Shown here piece by piece: positions 53,018-62,407 of a stretch of DNA of 64,000 nucleotides. This DNA is from an uncultured Saprospiraceae bacterium. Its GTDB lineage: Bacteria; Bacteroidota; Bacteroidia; Chitinophagales; Saprospiraceae. The stretch's first letter is position 1. Every line of letters begins with the position of its first letter. The DNA lies in the NCBI GenBank assembly GCA_937926205.1, contig CALEYL010000012.1, forward strand, positions 1 to 64,000. Reading direction: 5' to 3'. Below the pieces are notes generated by a model. It saw only the letters and a list, made by a program, of their open reading frames with translations, was not told the DNA's origin and made no database searches. Both the position numbers and the translations under genes were made by a program.

Positions 53018-55246
53018 TCAAGCCAGATCGAAGCGATCCAGGTTCATCACTTTGTTCCAGGCTGCCACAAAATCTTTCAGGAACTTCTCCTGAGAATCGG
53101 CACATCCATAGACTTCAGCGATTGCGCGGAGCTCAGAGTTCGAACCGAAGATGAGGTCGGCACGCGTACCCGTCCACTTGAGTTTACCGCTTGTACGATC
53201 ACGGCCTTCAAAGACATCCTGTGCATCGGAAGTCGCTTTCCAGGTCGTACCCAAATCGAGCAGGTTAACGAAGAAGTCATTGCTCAGCGTCTCCGGACGT
53301 TCGGTGAAAACCCCATGCCGGGACTGATCGAAATTTGTATTCAGCACACGCATGCCGCCAAGCAGCACCGTCATTTCCGGTGCGGTCAGTGTCAGCAATT
53401 GTGCCCGGTCAATCAGCAAGCGCTCTGCCGTTGTTTTGTGTGTAGGCTTAAAGTAGTTGCGGAAGCCGTCAGCTGCCGGCTCAAGCGCAGCGAATGATTC
53501 CACATCGGTTTGCGCTTGTGAAGCATCGGTGCGTCCCGGCGTGAAAGGTACGGTGATTTGATGGCCGGCATTTTTTGCAGCCTGCTCGATACCGGCACAA
53601 CCAGCAAGAACGATCAGGTCAGCCAGGGAAACCATTTTTCCGCCAGCGTTGAAAGCACTTTGGATGCCTTCCAGCGTATCCAAAACCTTCGACAGTTGGG
53701 CCGGGTTATTGACTTCCCAGTATTTTTGCGGCGCCAACCGAATGCGCGCACCATTTGCACCACCGCGTTTATCCGAGCCACGGAAAGTTGATGCAGATGC
53801 CCATGCGGTAGAAACCAGTTGAGATACCGTGAGGCCTGAAGCAAGAATTTTGCTTTTCAGCACAGCGATGTCGTTATCATTAATGAGTGGATGCGTCGGT
53901 GCTGGAACCGGATCCTGCCAGATCAGTTCTTCCTTCGGAACTTCCGGGCCGAGGTAGCGCGCGATTGGCCCCATGTCGCGGTGTGTCAGTTTGAACCATG
54001 CCCGGGCGAAGGCATCTGCAAACGCATCCGGATTTTCGTGGAAGCGTTTAGAAATGGGCCCGTAGATTGGATCGAGGCGCAAGGCGAGGTCCGTTGTGAG
54101 CATGGTTGGCGCGTGGCGCAATGAAGGGTCGTGCGCATCCGGAACCGTACCGGCGCCGGCGCCGCCTTTGGGCTTCCACTGATGAGCGCCGGCCGGACTT
54201 TTGGTCAGCTCCCATTCGAAACCAAAGAGGTTGTCGAAAAAGTTGTTGCTCCATTTTGTGGGCGTGGTGGTCCAGGCGCCTTCGAGTCCGCTGGTAATGG
54301 TGTTGACGCCATTGCCGCTGCCGAAAGTATTTCTCCAGCCAAGGCTTTGTTCTTCAATGCCTGCTGCTGCAGGTTCCCGACCAACGTACTTGCCGGGATC
54401 AGCAGCGCCATGCGTTTTGCCGAAAGTGTGTCCGCCAGCAATGAGGGCAACAGTTTCCTCGTCGTTCATGGCCATGCGGCCGAATGTTTCGCGAATGTCG
54501 CGGGCTGCGGCAAGGGGATCCGGATTTCCGTTTGGTCCTTCCGGATTTACGTAAATCAGACCCATCTGAACAGCGCCAAGAGGATTTTCCAGTTCCCGGT
54601 CGCCGGTGTAGCGCTTGTCTCCCAGCCACTCGGTTTCAGAACCCCAGTAGATGTCTTCTTCTGGTTCCCATACATCCTCGCGACCGCCTGCAAAACCGAA
54701 AGTTTCGAAGCCCATCGACTCGAGGGCACAGTTGCCGGCGAGGATCATCAGGTCGGCCCACGAAATGCTCTTGCCGTACTTCTGTTTGATCGGCCAGAGC
54801 AACAAGCGTGCCTTGTCAAGGTTGGCGTTGTCGGGCCAGCTGTTGAGCGGCGCAAAACGCTGGGTACCGGAACCTGCGCCACCGCGGCCATCAGAGATGC
54901 GGTAAGTACCTGCGCTGTGCCAGGCCATCCGGATGAAAAACGGTCCATAATGACCGTAGTCAGCCGGCCACCAGTCCTGAGAGTTGGTCATCAGCTCAAA
55001 AATGTCTTTTTTTACGGCATCGAGGTCGAGGCTCTTGAATGCTTCAGCGTAGTTGAAATCTTCGCCCATTGGGTTGGACAGGGCAGAGTGCTGGCGAAGG
55101 ATGCTCAAATTCAACTGGTTTGGCCACCAGTCACGGTTAGACGTGCCACCGCCGGCACTTTGTTTTAGCGCGCCACTCGTAAAAGGGCATTTGCTGGCTC
55201 CGTTTGTATGGTTTGCCGATGCGCTTGGATGTGTTTTATCTTCCAT
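53018..55246 (-). CDS. katG: Catalase-peroxidase KatG
   Basis: This 742-aa haem enzyme destroys hydrogen peroxide by catalase and peroxidase activity. The distal site is R106, W109, H110 in FIRMAWHSAGTYR. The Met-Tyr-Trp cross-link residues are W109, Y232 (LIYVNPEGPNG) and M258. The proximal haem ligand is H273 in GGHTFGKTHGAA. Both N- and C-terminal peroxidase-like halves are present at full length. The start at 55246 gives the usual short polar N-terminus, while an open frame reaches 55279. No regulator gene is adjacent. Confidence 0.97.
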   Translation of the reverse strand: MEDKTHPSASANHTNGASKCPFTSGALKQSAGGGTSNRDWWPNQLNLSILRQHSALSNPMGEDFNYAEAFKSLDLDAVKKDIFELMTNSQDWWPADYGHYGPFFIRMAWHSAGTYRISDGRGGAGSGTQRFAPLNSWPDNANLDKARLLLWPIKQKYGKSISWADLMILAGNCALESMGFETFGFAGGREDVWEPEEDIYWGSETEWLGDKRYTGDRELENPLGAVQMGLIYVNPEGPNGNPDPLAAARDIRETFGRMAMNDEETVALIAGGHTFGKTHGAADPGKYVGREPAAAGIEEQSLGWRNTFGSGNGVNTITSGLEGAWTTTPTKWSNNFFDNLFGFEWELTKSPAGAHQWKPKGGAGAGTVPDAHDPSLRHAPTMLTTDLALRLDPIYGPISKRFHENPDAFADAFARAWFKLTHRDMGPIARYLGPEVPKEELIWQDPVPAPTHPLINDNDIAVLKSKILASGLTVSQLVSTAWASASTFRGSDKRGGANGARIRLAPQKYWEVNNPAQLSKVLDTLEGIQSAFNAGGKMVSLADLIVLAGCAGIEQAAKNAGHQITVPFTPGRTDASQAQTDVESFAALEPAADGFRNYFKPTHKTTAERLLIDRAQLLTLTAPEMTVLLGGMRVLNTNFDQSRHGVFTERPETLSNDFFVNLLDLGTTWKATSDAQDVFEGRDRTSGKLKWTGTRADLIFGSNSELRAIAEVYGCADSQEKFLKDFVAAWNKVMNLDRFDLA

Positions 55247-55479
55247 TGTTAACAGGTTTATTTTGCTTGATGCAAGCAAAATTACAACAATCTTTTCGAT
55301 AGTTTTTATTTATAGTTTTTATGCATTCATAGAGTTTGTCTATGTTTAAAAAATCTCTTTTTGGGCGCTCAACTTAAGGAAACAGGATTCATTGAACAGA
55401 ATAGAAGAGGCTTTTCTTCTCAAGCAGCATCGCCATCATTTGCACCCTGAATCCTGCCACTGGAAACTCAGTAGTTGCC

Positions 55480-55550
55480 AACTCGCCTGATGACAGCAGC
55501 TCAGCGCGACCATATCGGATTACCACCGGGCATCAGTTAAATAACAGCCA
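55480..55550. repeat. Intergenic segment repeated at about 59110-59190
   Basis: GCCAACTCGCCTGATGACAG with CAGCTCAGCGCGACC after it resembles GCCAACTCGACTTCATGATA with GCAGTTCAGCACAACGCAGCC near 59128-59172. Both lie just outside genes. The remaining gap (55247-55480) upstream of katG shows nothing firmer than an AT-rich promoter region. Confidence 0.45.
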
Positions 55551-56501
55551 TTAATCAGAGCTTTGCGTCAATACAAAATCAAATTCCACTGTTATTTCAT
55601 CACCCACCTTTATGGTTCCAAGCAGCATGACGGGCGGCTCCATTTTATAGTCTGTCATTTTTAATTTGTGGGAAACGGACAACTGCAAATCGCCATTGGA
55701 CAATTTCTTTCCCGTTGCTGAAAGGGAGACAGATTGGGTGTTTCCGGCCATGGTCAGCTTGCCGGGAGCTTCGATGCTTACGACATTCGAAGCATTTATT
55801 TTTACCGTGGCTTTGCTCAGCTTAAAAACGATATAAGGGTTCTTGTCAGCCTGGAACGTATCATAGGTTTTGTTGTCCATCCTTTTTCCTTCTTTGCTTT
55901 TGATGCTGGTCACCGGGATTTTTATCTCCACGTCTTTTACGGCAACAAGCGCATCGTCTTTTGTTTCAAAGGAGCCATTGCCTTCCACTTTGGTGATATT
56001 CGATTCCCAGGCATGCAGAGAAGAGGAACCTTTTATGACAGCTTTTGTCGATTTTAAGGAAAAGGCGACATGCTTCACTGTGGGGGATTTTGGAATAGAT
56101 ACGGGCGCAGGTTTGACCTTTGCTTCTGGTGTTGTGGCGCTCACAGGCGGGGGTACATCGGAGGTTTTCGTAGGAGGCAGGACAACTGATGGCGATTCTA
56201 TTTCTGATTTTTGTTCTGAGACTTTAGGTTTCGATGTCACGGGCTTTGGCTTGGATGCCATTTTTTGGGACGGAGTGACTGCCGCTTTTGGATCCATATC
56301 TACTTCATTTAGCATCGGCATCGCTTCATCATGCATGACCATGTCCATACTGGGTGGTGCGGTGCTCGTATCGGCAATTTCCGTATTTTCTTCAGCAACA
56401 AGTGCTTGATCGCCAGCAGGGGAATGGCATTTTACCAATGAAACAGCTGAAAAGACCAATAAAACACCTGCTAAGAAATGGATGAAAGCATCTTTTTTCA
56501 T
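55551..56501 (-). CDS. YceI-family lipoprotein
   Basis: This is a 316-aa protein. A lipoprotein signal (VSLVKC, Cys25) precedes a long disordered linker rich in Pro, Lys, Ser and Met (about 30-140). The YceI beta-barrel domain (about 145-316) follows, with HAWESNITKVEGNGSF, KRMDNKTYDTFQADKNPYIV and KLTMAGNTQSVSL. YceI proteins are lipocalin-like and bind polyprenyl or other lipids in the periplasm; the ligand here is unknown. The start at 56501 gives a compact signal peptide. Starts at 56513 and 56591 are also open. Confidence 0.85.
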   Translation of the reverse strand: MKKDAFIHFLAGVLLVFSAVSLVKCHSPAGDQALVAEENTEIADTSTAPPSMDMVMHDEAMPMLNEVDMDPKAAVTPSQKMASKPKPVTSKPKVSEQKSEIESPSVVLPPTKTSDVPPPVSATTPEAKVKPAPVSIPKSPTVKHVAFSLKSTKAVIKGSSSLHAWESNITKVEGNGSFETKDDALVAVKDVEIKIPVTSIKSKEGKRMDNKTYDTFQADKNPYIVFKLSKATVKINASNVVSIEAPGKLTMAGNTQSVSLSATGKKLSNGDLQLSVSHKLKMTDYKMEPPVMLLGTIKVGDEITVEFDFVLTQSSD

Positions 56502-56745
56502 GATGTTGTTCATTTTAAGATGACTGGTACACAGGCCAGGCATACTTTTAGTGCAAAGTTGAACTTGTTTCAAACAGCAGGCATTACACAATTAAGGAGT
56601 AAAGTTGCGGTATTCTCTTTTTTCACGTACTCCTATAGAAATAACTGTCATTCTGGATTAGTCCGTATGCAGAAAACCCTTTTGTTTCTCCTTCTTTGCC
56701 ATTATCTTAAAAAAACCTACCTTCATTCCCCTAAATTCTAACGAA

Positions 56746-58701
56746 ATGACCACATACTCTCCCGCTCGCGCGACTGCTCTGCGTCGCGTGTCTGCGATGG
56801 CTCTGCGTCGCGCGATATCACAGACGGCTCTGCCTCGCATTTTAGTCTTGCTGGTTTTTGCACTTTGGCTCATTGGGCAACCTGCTCAGGGGCTGGCTCA
56901 AACCGGCACTTTCGAAGACTCCGTCTTTATCAGCGCTCATTACACCAAAATTGAACGCATGATTCCCATGCGTGATGGCGTGAAACTCTTCACGGCCATT
57001 TATGCACCGAAAGACCAGTCGAAGCCCTATCCTTTTCTGCTGACCCGAACGCCTTATTCCTGTGCACCTTACGGCGAAGATCAGTACTCCGGGCGGCTGA
57101 CGCAGTATATTCACCTGCTGCGCGAAGGTTACATCGTTGTCTATCAGGATGTTCGAGGGCGCTATATGAGCGAAGGCGACTTTGTGGACATCCGTCCGCA
57201 CAACCCCAATAAGACGGGCAAAGCGACCGATGAAAGCAGCGATACGTACGATACCGTAGACTGGCTGCTGAAAAACGTGCCTAATAACAACGGGCGCGTC
57301 GGTATTTTCGGGATTTCTTATCCCGGGTTTTATTCTTCTGCATCCATCCCCGACGCCCATCCGGCTGTAAAAGCGGTGTCGCCGCAAGCGCCGGTAACGG
57401 ATTGGTTCATTGGCGATGATTTTCATCACAATGGCGCTTTTTTTATCATGGACGCCTTCTCATTTTACTATTCATTCGGACAGCCACGGCCCAAACCCAC
57501 TACGGAAAGCGGCCCGCGATTTGAGTTTCCAACCGAAGACAATTATAAATTCTATCTGGAAACCGGCGCTTTGAAAAATTTCACAAACAAGTACATGAAA
57601 GGGGTAGTTTTCTGGAACGACCTGATGTCGCATCCCAACCTTGACGCTTTCTGGAAAGCCCGAAACATCCGTGAGCATTTGAAAAACGTCAAACCGGCCA
57701 TCCTGACCGTAGGCGGCCTTTTTGATGCCGAGGACTGTTTTGGCGCCTGGGCAACTTACAAAGCCATTGAAAAACAGAATCCTGGCGCCGACAACCGCAT
57801 TGTAATGGGCCCGTGGGTTCATGGCGGCTGGTCCAGAGATTTGGGCAGACGCCTCGGGAATGTCGATTTCGGCAGCAGCGCTTCCGTCTACTATCGCCAG
57901 AACGTGGAATTGCCATTTTTTAATTACTACCTGAAAGACAAAGGAAAGGCCGACTTGCCGGAAGCCCTCGTTTTCGCCACCGGCGCCAACGAATGGAAGC
58001 GCTATGATGCCTGGCCGCCCAGCAATACTACTGCCCGCAACCTGTATTTTCAGGCCAATGGCAAATTGTCATTCGACCCGCCTACGGGCAAAGACAGCTA
58101 CGACGAGTGTGTGAGCGATCCCGCACGACCCGTACCTTACACGGAAGATGTGCATCTTCGGCGCACCCGGGAATACATGGACGACGACCAGCGCTTTGCT
58201 TCCCGTCGCCCGGATGTGATGGTGTACCAAACCGATGTGTTGTCTGAAGACGTTTCCCTGACCGGCCCACTGAGTGCCGACCTGTTTGTAACGACTACCG
58301 GCACCGATGCCGACTACGTCGTGAAACTGATCGATGTATTCCCGGATGACGCTCCGGCCGATCCGGAATCTGCTGTGCCGATGTCAGGTTACCAGATGCT
58401 GGTGCGCGGCGAAATCATGCGCGGCCGTTTCCGCAACAGTTTCGAAAAGCCGGAAGCCATGAAGCCAGGCAAGGTAGAACGGGTGCCTTTCACTTTACCT
58501 GATGTATGCCATACCTTCAAAAAAGGCCACCGCATTATGGTGCAGGTGCAATATTCCTGGTTTCCACTGGTGGACCGCAACCCGCAGCAGTTTGTAGACA
58601 TCTACAATTGCAGCGACAGCGATTTCATCAAAGCAACACAGCGCATTTACCACGATGCCGCCAGACCATCAAAAATTGGCGTGCTGGTGGCGAAGAATTG
58701 A
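56746..58701 (+). CDS. CocE/NonD-family (X-Pro dipeptidyl-peptidase-like) hydrolase
   Basis: This is a 651-aa secreted alpha/beta hydrolase. A basic N-terminus containing a GC-rich DNA repeat (TALRRVSAMALRRA) leads into a hydrophobic signal (ILVLLVFALWLIGQPAQGLA). The catalytic Ser is S191 in GISYPG, with Asp in GGLFDAEDCFG and His in GPWVHGGWS. The C-terminal jelly-roll domain (about 430-645) is typical of CocE and Xaa-Pro dipeptidyl-peptidases. The substrate may be N-terminal dipeptides, acyl esters or beta-lactam-like amides. M18 is an alternative start that would remove most of the repeat-coded residues. Confidence 0.9.
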   Translation: MTTYSPARATALRRVSAMALRRAISQTALPRILVLLVFALWLIGQPAQGLAQTGTFEDSVFISAHYTKIERMIPMRDGVKLFTAIYAPKDQSKPYPFLLTRTPYSCAPYGEDQYSGRLTQYIHLLREGYIVVYQDVRGRYMSEGDFVDIRPHNPNKTGKATDESSDTYDTVDWLLKNVPNNNGRVGIFGISYPGFYSSASIPDAHPAVKAVSPQAPVTDWFIGDDFHHNGAFFIMDAFSFYYSFGQPRPKPTTESGPRFEFPTEDNYKFYLETGALKNFTNKYMKGVVFWNDLMSHPNLDAFWKARNIREHLKNVKPAILTVGGLFDAEDCFGAWATYKAIEKQNPGADNRIVMGPWVHGGWSRDLGRRLGNVDFGSSASVYYRQNVELPFFNYYLKDKGKADLPEALVFATGANEWKRYDAWPPSNTTARNLYFQANGKLSFDPPTGKDSYDECVSDPARPVPYTEDVHLRRTREYMDDDQRFASRRPDVMVYQTDVLSEDVSLTGPLSADLFVTTTGTDADYVVKLIDVFPDDAPADPESAVPMSGYQMLVRGEIMRGRFRNSFEKPEAMKPGKVERVPFTLPDVCHTFKKGHRIMVQVQYSWFPLVDRNPQQFVDIYNCSDSDFIKATQRIYHDAARPSKIGVLVAKN

Positions 58702-58739
58702 TTGCGTGGCAGATTTGGAGAAGGAGTGGGAAGCTATTG

Positions 58740-59160
58740 GGTTTTGACACGTCTTTGAGTTGGCAGTATTTCAGTTGGCAGTTTGCAGGATAGAGCTTGC
58801 TGCTGATGGGCAAGCTGTATAAGCAATTGACCGTTGGGAATAGATCAGTTGGCAGCATTTCAGTTGGTAGTTGGCAGTTGTGATCCTGCTCATGAATGGC
58901 TTTCGTACTTAGCTTTGCGGCCTTTGCGGGTCCTTCGCGACCTTTGCCTGCCTGTCCGGTAGGCAGGCGGGAAACCTTTTTCAGGTGGCAGTATTTCAGT
59001 TGGCAGGTGCAGTTTGCGATCAAAATCATGATTGCATATCATGGACAAAAGCACGGGCATAACTAACGGGTCTTTGTAATCAGAATATCAATCACTTGCA
59101 CACTAAAGACGGACAACTGCCAACTCCATAACTGCCAACTCGACTTCATGATAGCAGTTC
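58740..59160. repeat. Low-complexity repeats in the 58.7-59.2 kb gap
   Basis: CAGTTGGCAGTATTTCAGTT-like units recur at about 58758, 58848 and 58985, and their inverse (CAACTGCCAACTCC) at about 59114. Related repeats of a 10-12 bp core could fold into hairpins. A GCCTGCC palindrome (58946-58970) sits among them. No gene is seen in this 533-bp gap. Confidence 0.6.
58946..58970. repeat. GCCTGCC-type palindrome copy
   Basis: GCCTGCCTGTCCGGTAGGCA and following bases, preceded by TTTGCGGCCTTTGCGGG, form the same compound unit as near 46748 and, inverted, near 26479. Confidence 0.7.
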
Positions 59161-59234
59161 AGCACAACGCAGCCATCGGAAGTTAAAGATCAGGCACTAA
59201 TTCGTAACTTGCGCGCTTTAAAAACAACAACAAA

Positions 59235-59705
59235 ATGAAGCACCTAAAGTTACTTCCGTTTGCGTTTGGTCTGCTGATCTGCGCCTGTACGCCATCCGAA
59301 AAAAACAAGACTCCGCAAGCGCCGGCCGCTTCGGAAACGGCATCAGTTAAAGCCAAATTTCCGGTACATTGCTTCGAACAGCAGTTGCCAGACGGCTCGG
59401 TACTCAGTTTTCAGTACACCGAATACTACGAAGACATCGTTGGCATCCTGGATTATTCTTACACAGATAAAGACGGCGCTCACGGCACCTTTAAAGGCAC
59501 AAAAGAGGGGAACATCATAACGGCAACCTGGTCTTATATGATTGAAGGCTCGAATCAGGTAGAAGAGGTCATGTTCAAAATCGAAGGCGACAAAGCCCTC
59601 AAAGCTTCCGGAGAGTTGGAAGAAGACGAAAATGGCAAATTGAAAATGAAAGATCCGGCTACCGCAACCTGGGAAGAAACTTTTACGAGTGTGGAATGTG
59701 ACTGA
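59235..59705 (+). CDS. Small hypothetical lipoprotein
   Basis: This is a 156-aa protein with a lipoprotein signal (LLICAC, Cys18) followed by a short Pro/Ala linker. The body is a small beta-rich domain with SFQYTEYYEDIVGILDYSYT and TFKGTKEGNIITATWSYMIE, resembling the beta-clip of small META-like or calycin-like lipoproteins. No family is firmly recognised. A second lipoprotein gene starts about 50 bp downstream. Confidence 0.72.
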   Translation: MKHLKLLPFAFGLLICACTPSEKNKTPQAPAASETASVKAKFPVHCFEQQLPDGSVLSFQYTEYYEDIVGILDYSYTDKDGAHGTFKGTKEGNIITATWSYMIEGSNQVEEVMFKIEGDKALKASGELEEDENGKLKMKDPATATWEETFTSVECD

Positions 59706-59756
59706 TGGTCTAATCAAAATGCAATTCAACCGTAGGATGAAAAACAGATGCTTGTT

Positions 59757-60818
59757 ATGAAAAAAATATTTTGGGTGTCCATGATGGCCATATCAGTTGT
59801 GGCCTGTAAAGAAAAAATACCAAGCCTGACCACAGATTTTGAAAAATGCAGCACCAACTGCAACGAGGCAGCGACCCAGCTCAAAGACCTCTTTCAGCAG
59901 GATCCACGAAGGGTTCTCGGCGATTTCAAAGGCGATACGACTTTATTGCTCCGCTGGGTCAGAACGCTGGGTGAGGCCTATTTTCTGAGTAATGAAACGG
60001 AAGACACCGAAACGGTGAAAGAGCAGGTTAAGCAAAACATGATGCTGCTCAGTGCGCAACTGAAAAGTGATGGCAGCTTAAAAACGCTGGCTACGCTGCT
60101 CGAAAATGAATTGAGTTTTTTTGACATCATAGAAGGAGAAGATGGCGCTTCGGACGAATACGTGTCGCTCACCGGAACCTATGGATACGAATTACCCGGG
60201 AATGGCGGCAGCGGAGAATTAAAAGTCAGCATGATTGACGATAAGTCCATTCGCTTCAGTTTGAAGATTGTTCGACCCGGATCAGCCCGCAACCAGGGGA
60301 TGATGGAAGGCATCGCCATGCTGGAAAAGCGGAATACAGCCAGTTTTAAAACAAACGAATACGGTGGCAATTGCGAACTCCACTTTGCATTTGACCCCGA
60401 GGGCGTAGAAATCAAAACCCTGTCCGGAGATGCGGCAACCTGTGGCTTCAACTATGGCATGAGCGCAGACAATGCTTATCAAATCAAGGACAAAGCCGAT
60501 CCTTTTATGAGCAGGGCCGAAAATAAAATGGCAGAAAGCCTCATTGGCGCCTGGCAATCAACAGAAGATCCAAATTCAGAAATCAGCTTTGAGGATGGGA
60601 TATTCACCAGCCTTTACGAAGGCAAAGTAGTGGAAAGATTCCCTTACCAGTTTTATGCCCACTGTCCGGAAATATGCGAACCAGTGGGCGATACGCCCAG
60701 TTTTTCTGTTTTTGGACAAGACCTGGTGTGTTATGCCATCGTGAGCGTTGGGGACAAAAATCTGGAAATCTCGATGATTGGCGGCAGGGGGAATACTTTG
60801 GCGTATGTAAGGAAATAG
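59757..60818 (+). CDS. Hypothetical lipoprotein
   Basis: This is a 353-aa protein with a lipoprotein signal (AISVVAC, Cys17). An N-terminal helical part (20-115), with conserved CSTNCNEAA, is followed by two beta-rich halves. The first has LTGTYGYELPGNGGSGELKV and the second ESLIGAWQSTEDPNSEISFE. Each looks like a small lipocalin-type barrel. The family is not recognised. The ATG at 59757 starts the signal; another at 59748 adds three residues. Confidence 0.72.
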   Translation: MKKIFWVSMMAISVVACKEKIPSLTTDFEKCSTNCNEAATQLKDLFQQDPRRVLGDFKGDTTLLLRWVRTLGEAYFLSNETEDTETVKEQVKQNMMLLSAQLKSDGSLKTLATLLENELSFFDIIEGEDGASDEYVSLTGTYGYELPGNGGSGELKVSMIDDKSIRFSLKIVRPGSARNQGMMEGIAMLEKRNTASFKTNEYGGNCELHFAFDPEGVEIKTLSGDAATCGFNYGMSADNAYQIKDKADPFMSRAENKMAESLIGAWQSTEDPNSEISFEDGIFTSLYEGKVVERFPYQFYAHCPEICEPVGDTPSFSVFGQDLVCYAIVSVGDKNLEISMIGGRGNTLAYVRK

Positions 60819-60925
60819 CGCCTTTCTGTCTGCTGTTTTGCTGTCCTTCATCGAAAGGGGTATGAATGGCAAGTTATATTTTCCCATTTTTGTGGCGATT
60901 TTCTAAAACATAAAAAAGAAGTACT

Positions 60926-62251
60926 ATGAAGCTAAAAATGCTGATGCTGTGCGCACTTTTAACAGGCGCATGGTCGCTTCAGGCGCAAATGAATAAAATC
61001 CAGTTTGTGGAATACACCCTGGACAATGGCTTACGCGTCATTTTACACCAGGATAAAACGACGCCGATTGTAGGCGTTTCGGTGATGTACCACGTTGGTT
61101 CTAAAAATGAAAAACCCGACCGCACTGGTTTTGCTCACTTTTTTGAGCACCTGCTGTTTGAAGGCTCTGAAAACATCGGACGCGGGCAGTACAGTGAATA
61201 CGTTCAGAACGCAGGCGGCACCCTCAATGCCAATACCAGCTGGGACCGCACCTATTATTATGAAGTATTGCCCTCCAACGAACTGGAACTGGGCCTCTGG
61301 CTCGAATCTGAGCGCATGCTGCACGCCAAAGTGGATCAGCAGGGCGTCGATACCCAGCGTGAAGTCGTGAAAGAAGAGCGCCGCGAGCGCATCGACAACC
61401 AGCCTTACGGCTCCATCGTAGAAAAAGTATTTGAAAAAGCTTACCAGAAACACCCTTACAAGTGGCCGATCATTGGTTACATGAAAGACCTGGAAGCAGC
61501 TTCCGAAGCCGATTACAAGCAGTTCTATGCTGATTTTTATGTGCCGAACAACGCTGTGCTTTCCATCGCAGGCGACATCGACATCGAAGCGGCAAAAAAA
61601 CTGATTGAAAAGTATTTTGGCGGCATCCCGAAAAGCAAAAAACCGGTCTATCGCCCTGAAATTCAGGAGCCTATGTTGACGACTGAAATTCGCGACACGG
61701 TGCGCGACAACATCCAGTTGCCGGCAGTGGTGCATGCATACCGCATTCCCGCTCAGGGCACCAAAGACTATTATGCTGTGAGCATGCTGAGCACCCTGAT
61801 GTCGCAGGGCCAAAGTTCACGCCTCTATCGTTCGCTGGTAGATGAGCAGCAAAAGGCGCTGTTTGTAGGCAACTTCCCGCTTTCGATGGAAGACCCCGGC
61901 CTTTCGATTGCTTTCGGCATCACCAACATGGGCGTTGATGTAAAAGATCTGGAAATGGCGATGGACGCAGAAATTGAACGCGTACAGAATGAATTGATCC
62001 CCGATGAGGAGTTTCAGAAACTGCGGAATCAGGTTGAAAACGATTTTGTTACCTCCAATTCAACAATGATCGGCATCGCAGAGAGTCTGGCAAATTACAA
62101 AGTTTACTATGGCGACGCCAACCTCATCAACACGGAAATTGATCGCTATATGGCCGTGACGAAAGAAGACATCCAGCGCGTGGCCAAGCAGTATTTCAAT
62201 AAAAACAACCGGGTTTCGCTGTTTTACCTGCCGAAATCGCCCAAGCCATAA
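60926..62251 (+). CDS. M16-family zinc metallopeptidase, catalytic subunit
   Basis: This is a 441-aa protein with a signal peptide (ends SLQAQ, about 21). The inverted zinc motif HFFEH (H71, E74, H75) and the downstream ligand in REVVKEERRER (about E150) identify an active M16B peptidase. The second M16 domain keeps SSRLYRSLVDE but lacks the usual Tyr of the R/Y pair, which the partner gene supplies. The gene downstream, 156 bp away, is an M16 homologue without the zinc motif, so the two probably form a heterodimer in the periplasm that degrades peptides. Confidence 0.92.
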   Translation: MKLKMLMLCALLTGAWSLQAQMNKIQFVEYTLDNGLRVILHQDKTTPIVGVSVMYHVGSKNEKPDRTGFAHFFEHLLFEGSENIGRGQYSEYVQNAGGTLNANTSWDRTYYYEVLPSNELELGLWLESERMLHAKVDQQGVDTQREVVKEERRERIDNQPYGSIVEKVFEKAYQKHPYKWPIIGYMKDLEAASEADYKQFYADFYVPNNAVLSIAGDIDIEAAKKLIEKYFGGIPKSKKPVYRPEIQEPMLTTEIRDTVRDNIQLPAVVHAYRIPAQGTKDYYAVSMLSTLMSQGQSSRLYRSLVDEQQKALFVGNFPLSMEDPGLSIAFGITNMGVDVKDLEMAMDAEIERVQNELIPDEEFQKLRNQVENDFVTSNSTMIGIAESLANYKVYYGDANLINTEIDRYMAVTKEDIQRVAKQYFNKNNRVSLFYLPKSPKP

Positions 62252-62261
62252 GGTACCGTGT

Positions 62262-62386
62262 TGGTTTATTAAACTTCCAAAGTTTGGTAAACCTTCATCA
62301 GCAACCGAATTTACTAAACCTCTAAAGTTTGGTAATTCTTTATAAGCAATCGGTTTATTAAACTTCCAAAGTTTGGTAAACCTTCA
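62262..62386. repeat. Three 44-bp tandem hairpin repeats
   Basis: Units centred on AAACTTCCAAAGTTTGGTAA start at about 62264, 62308 and 62352. Each contains an AAACTT/AAGTTT dyad. They fill the space between the two M16 genes and may tune transcript ratio or stability. Confidence 0.8.
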
Positions 62387-62407
62387 ATACCAAAAAATAT
62401 AATTAAC

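Noticed and set aside
54131..55168. 345-codon plus-strand frame opposite katG
   Set aside because: It is antisense to a fully conserved catalase-peroxidase, and the product looks random.
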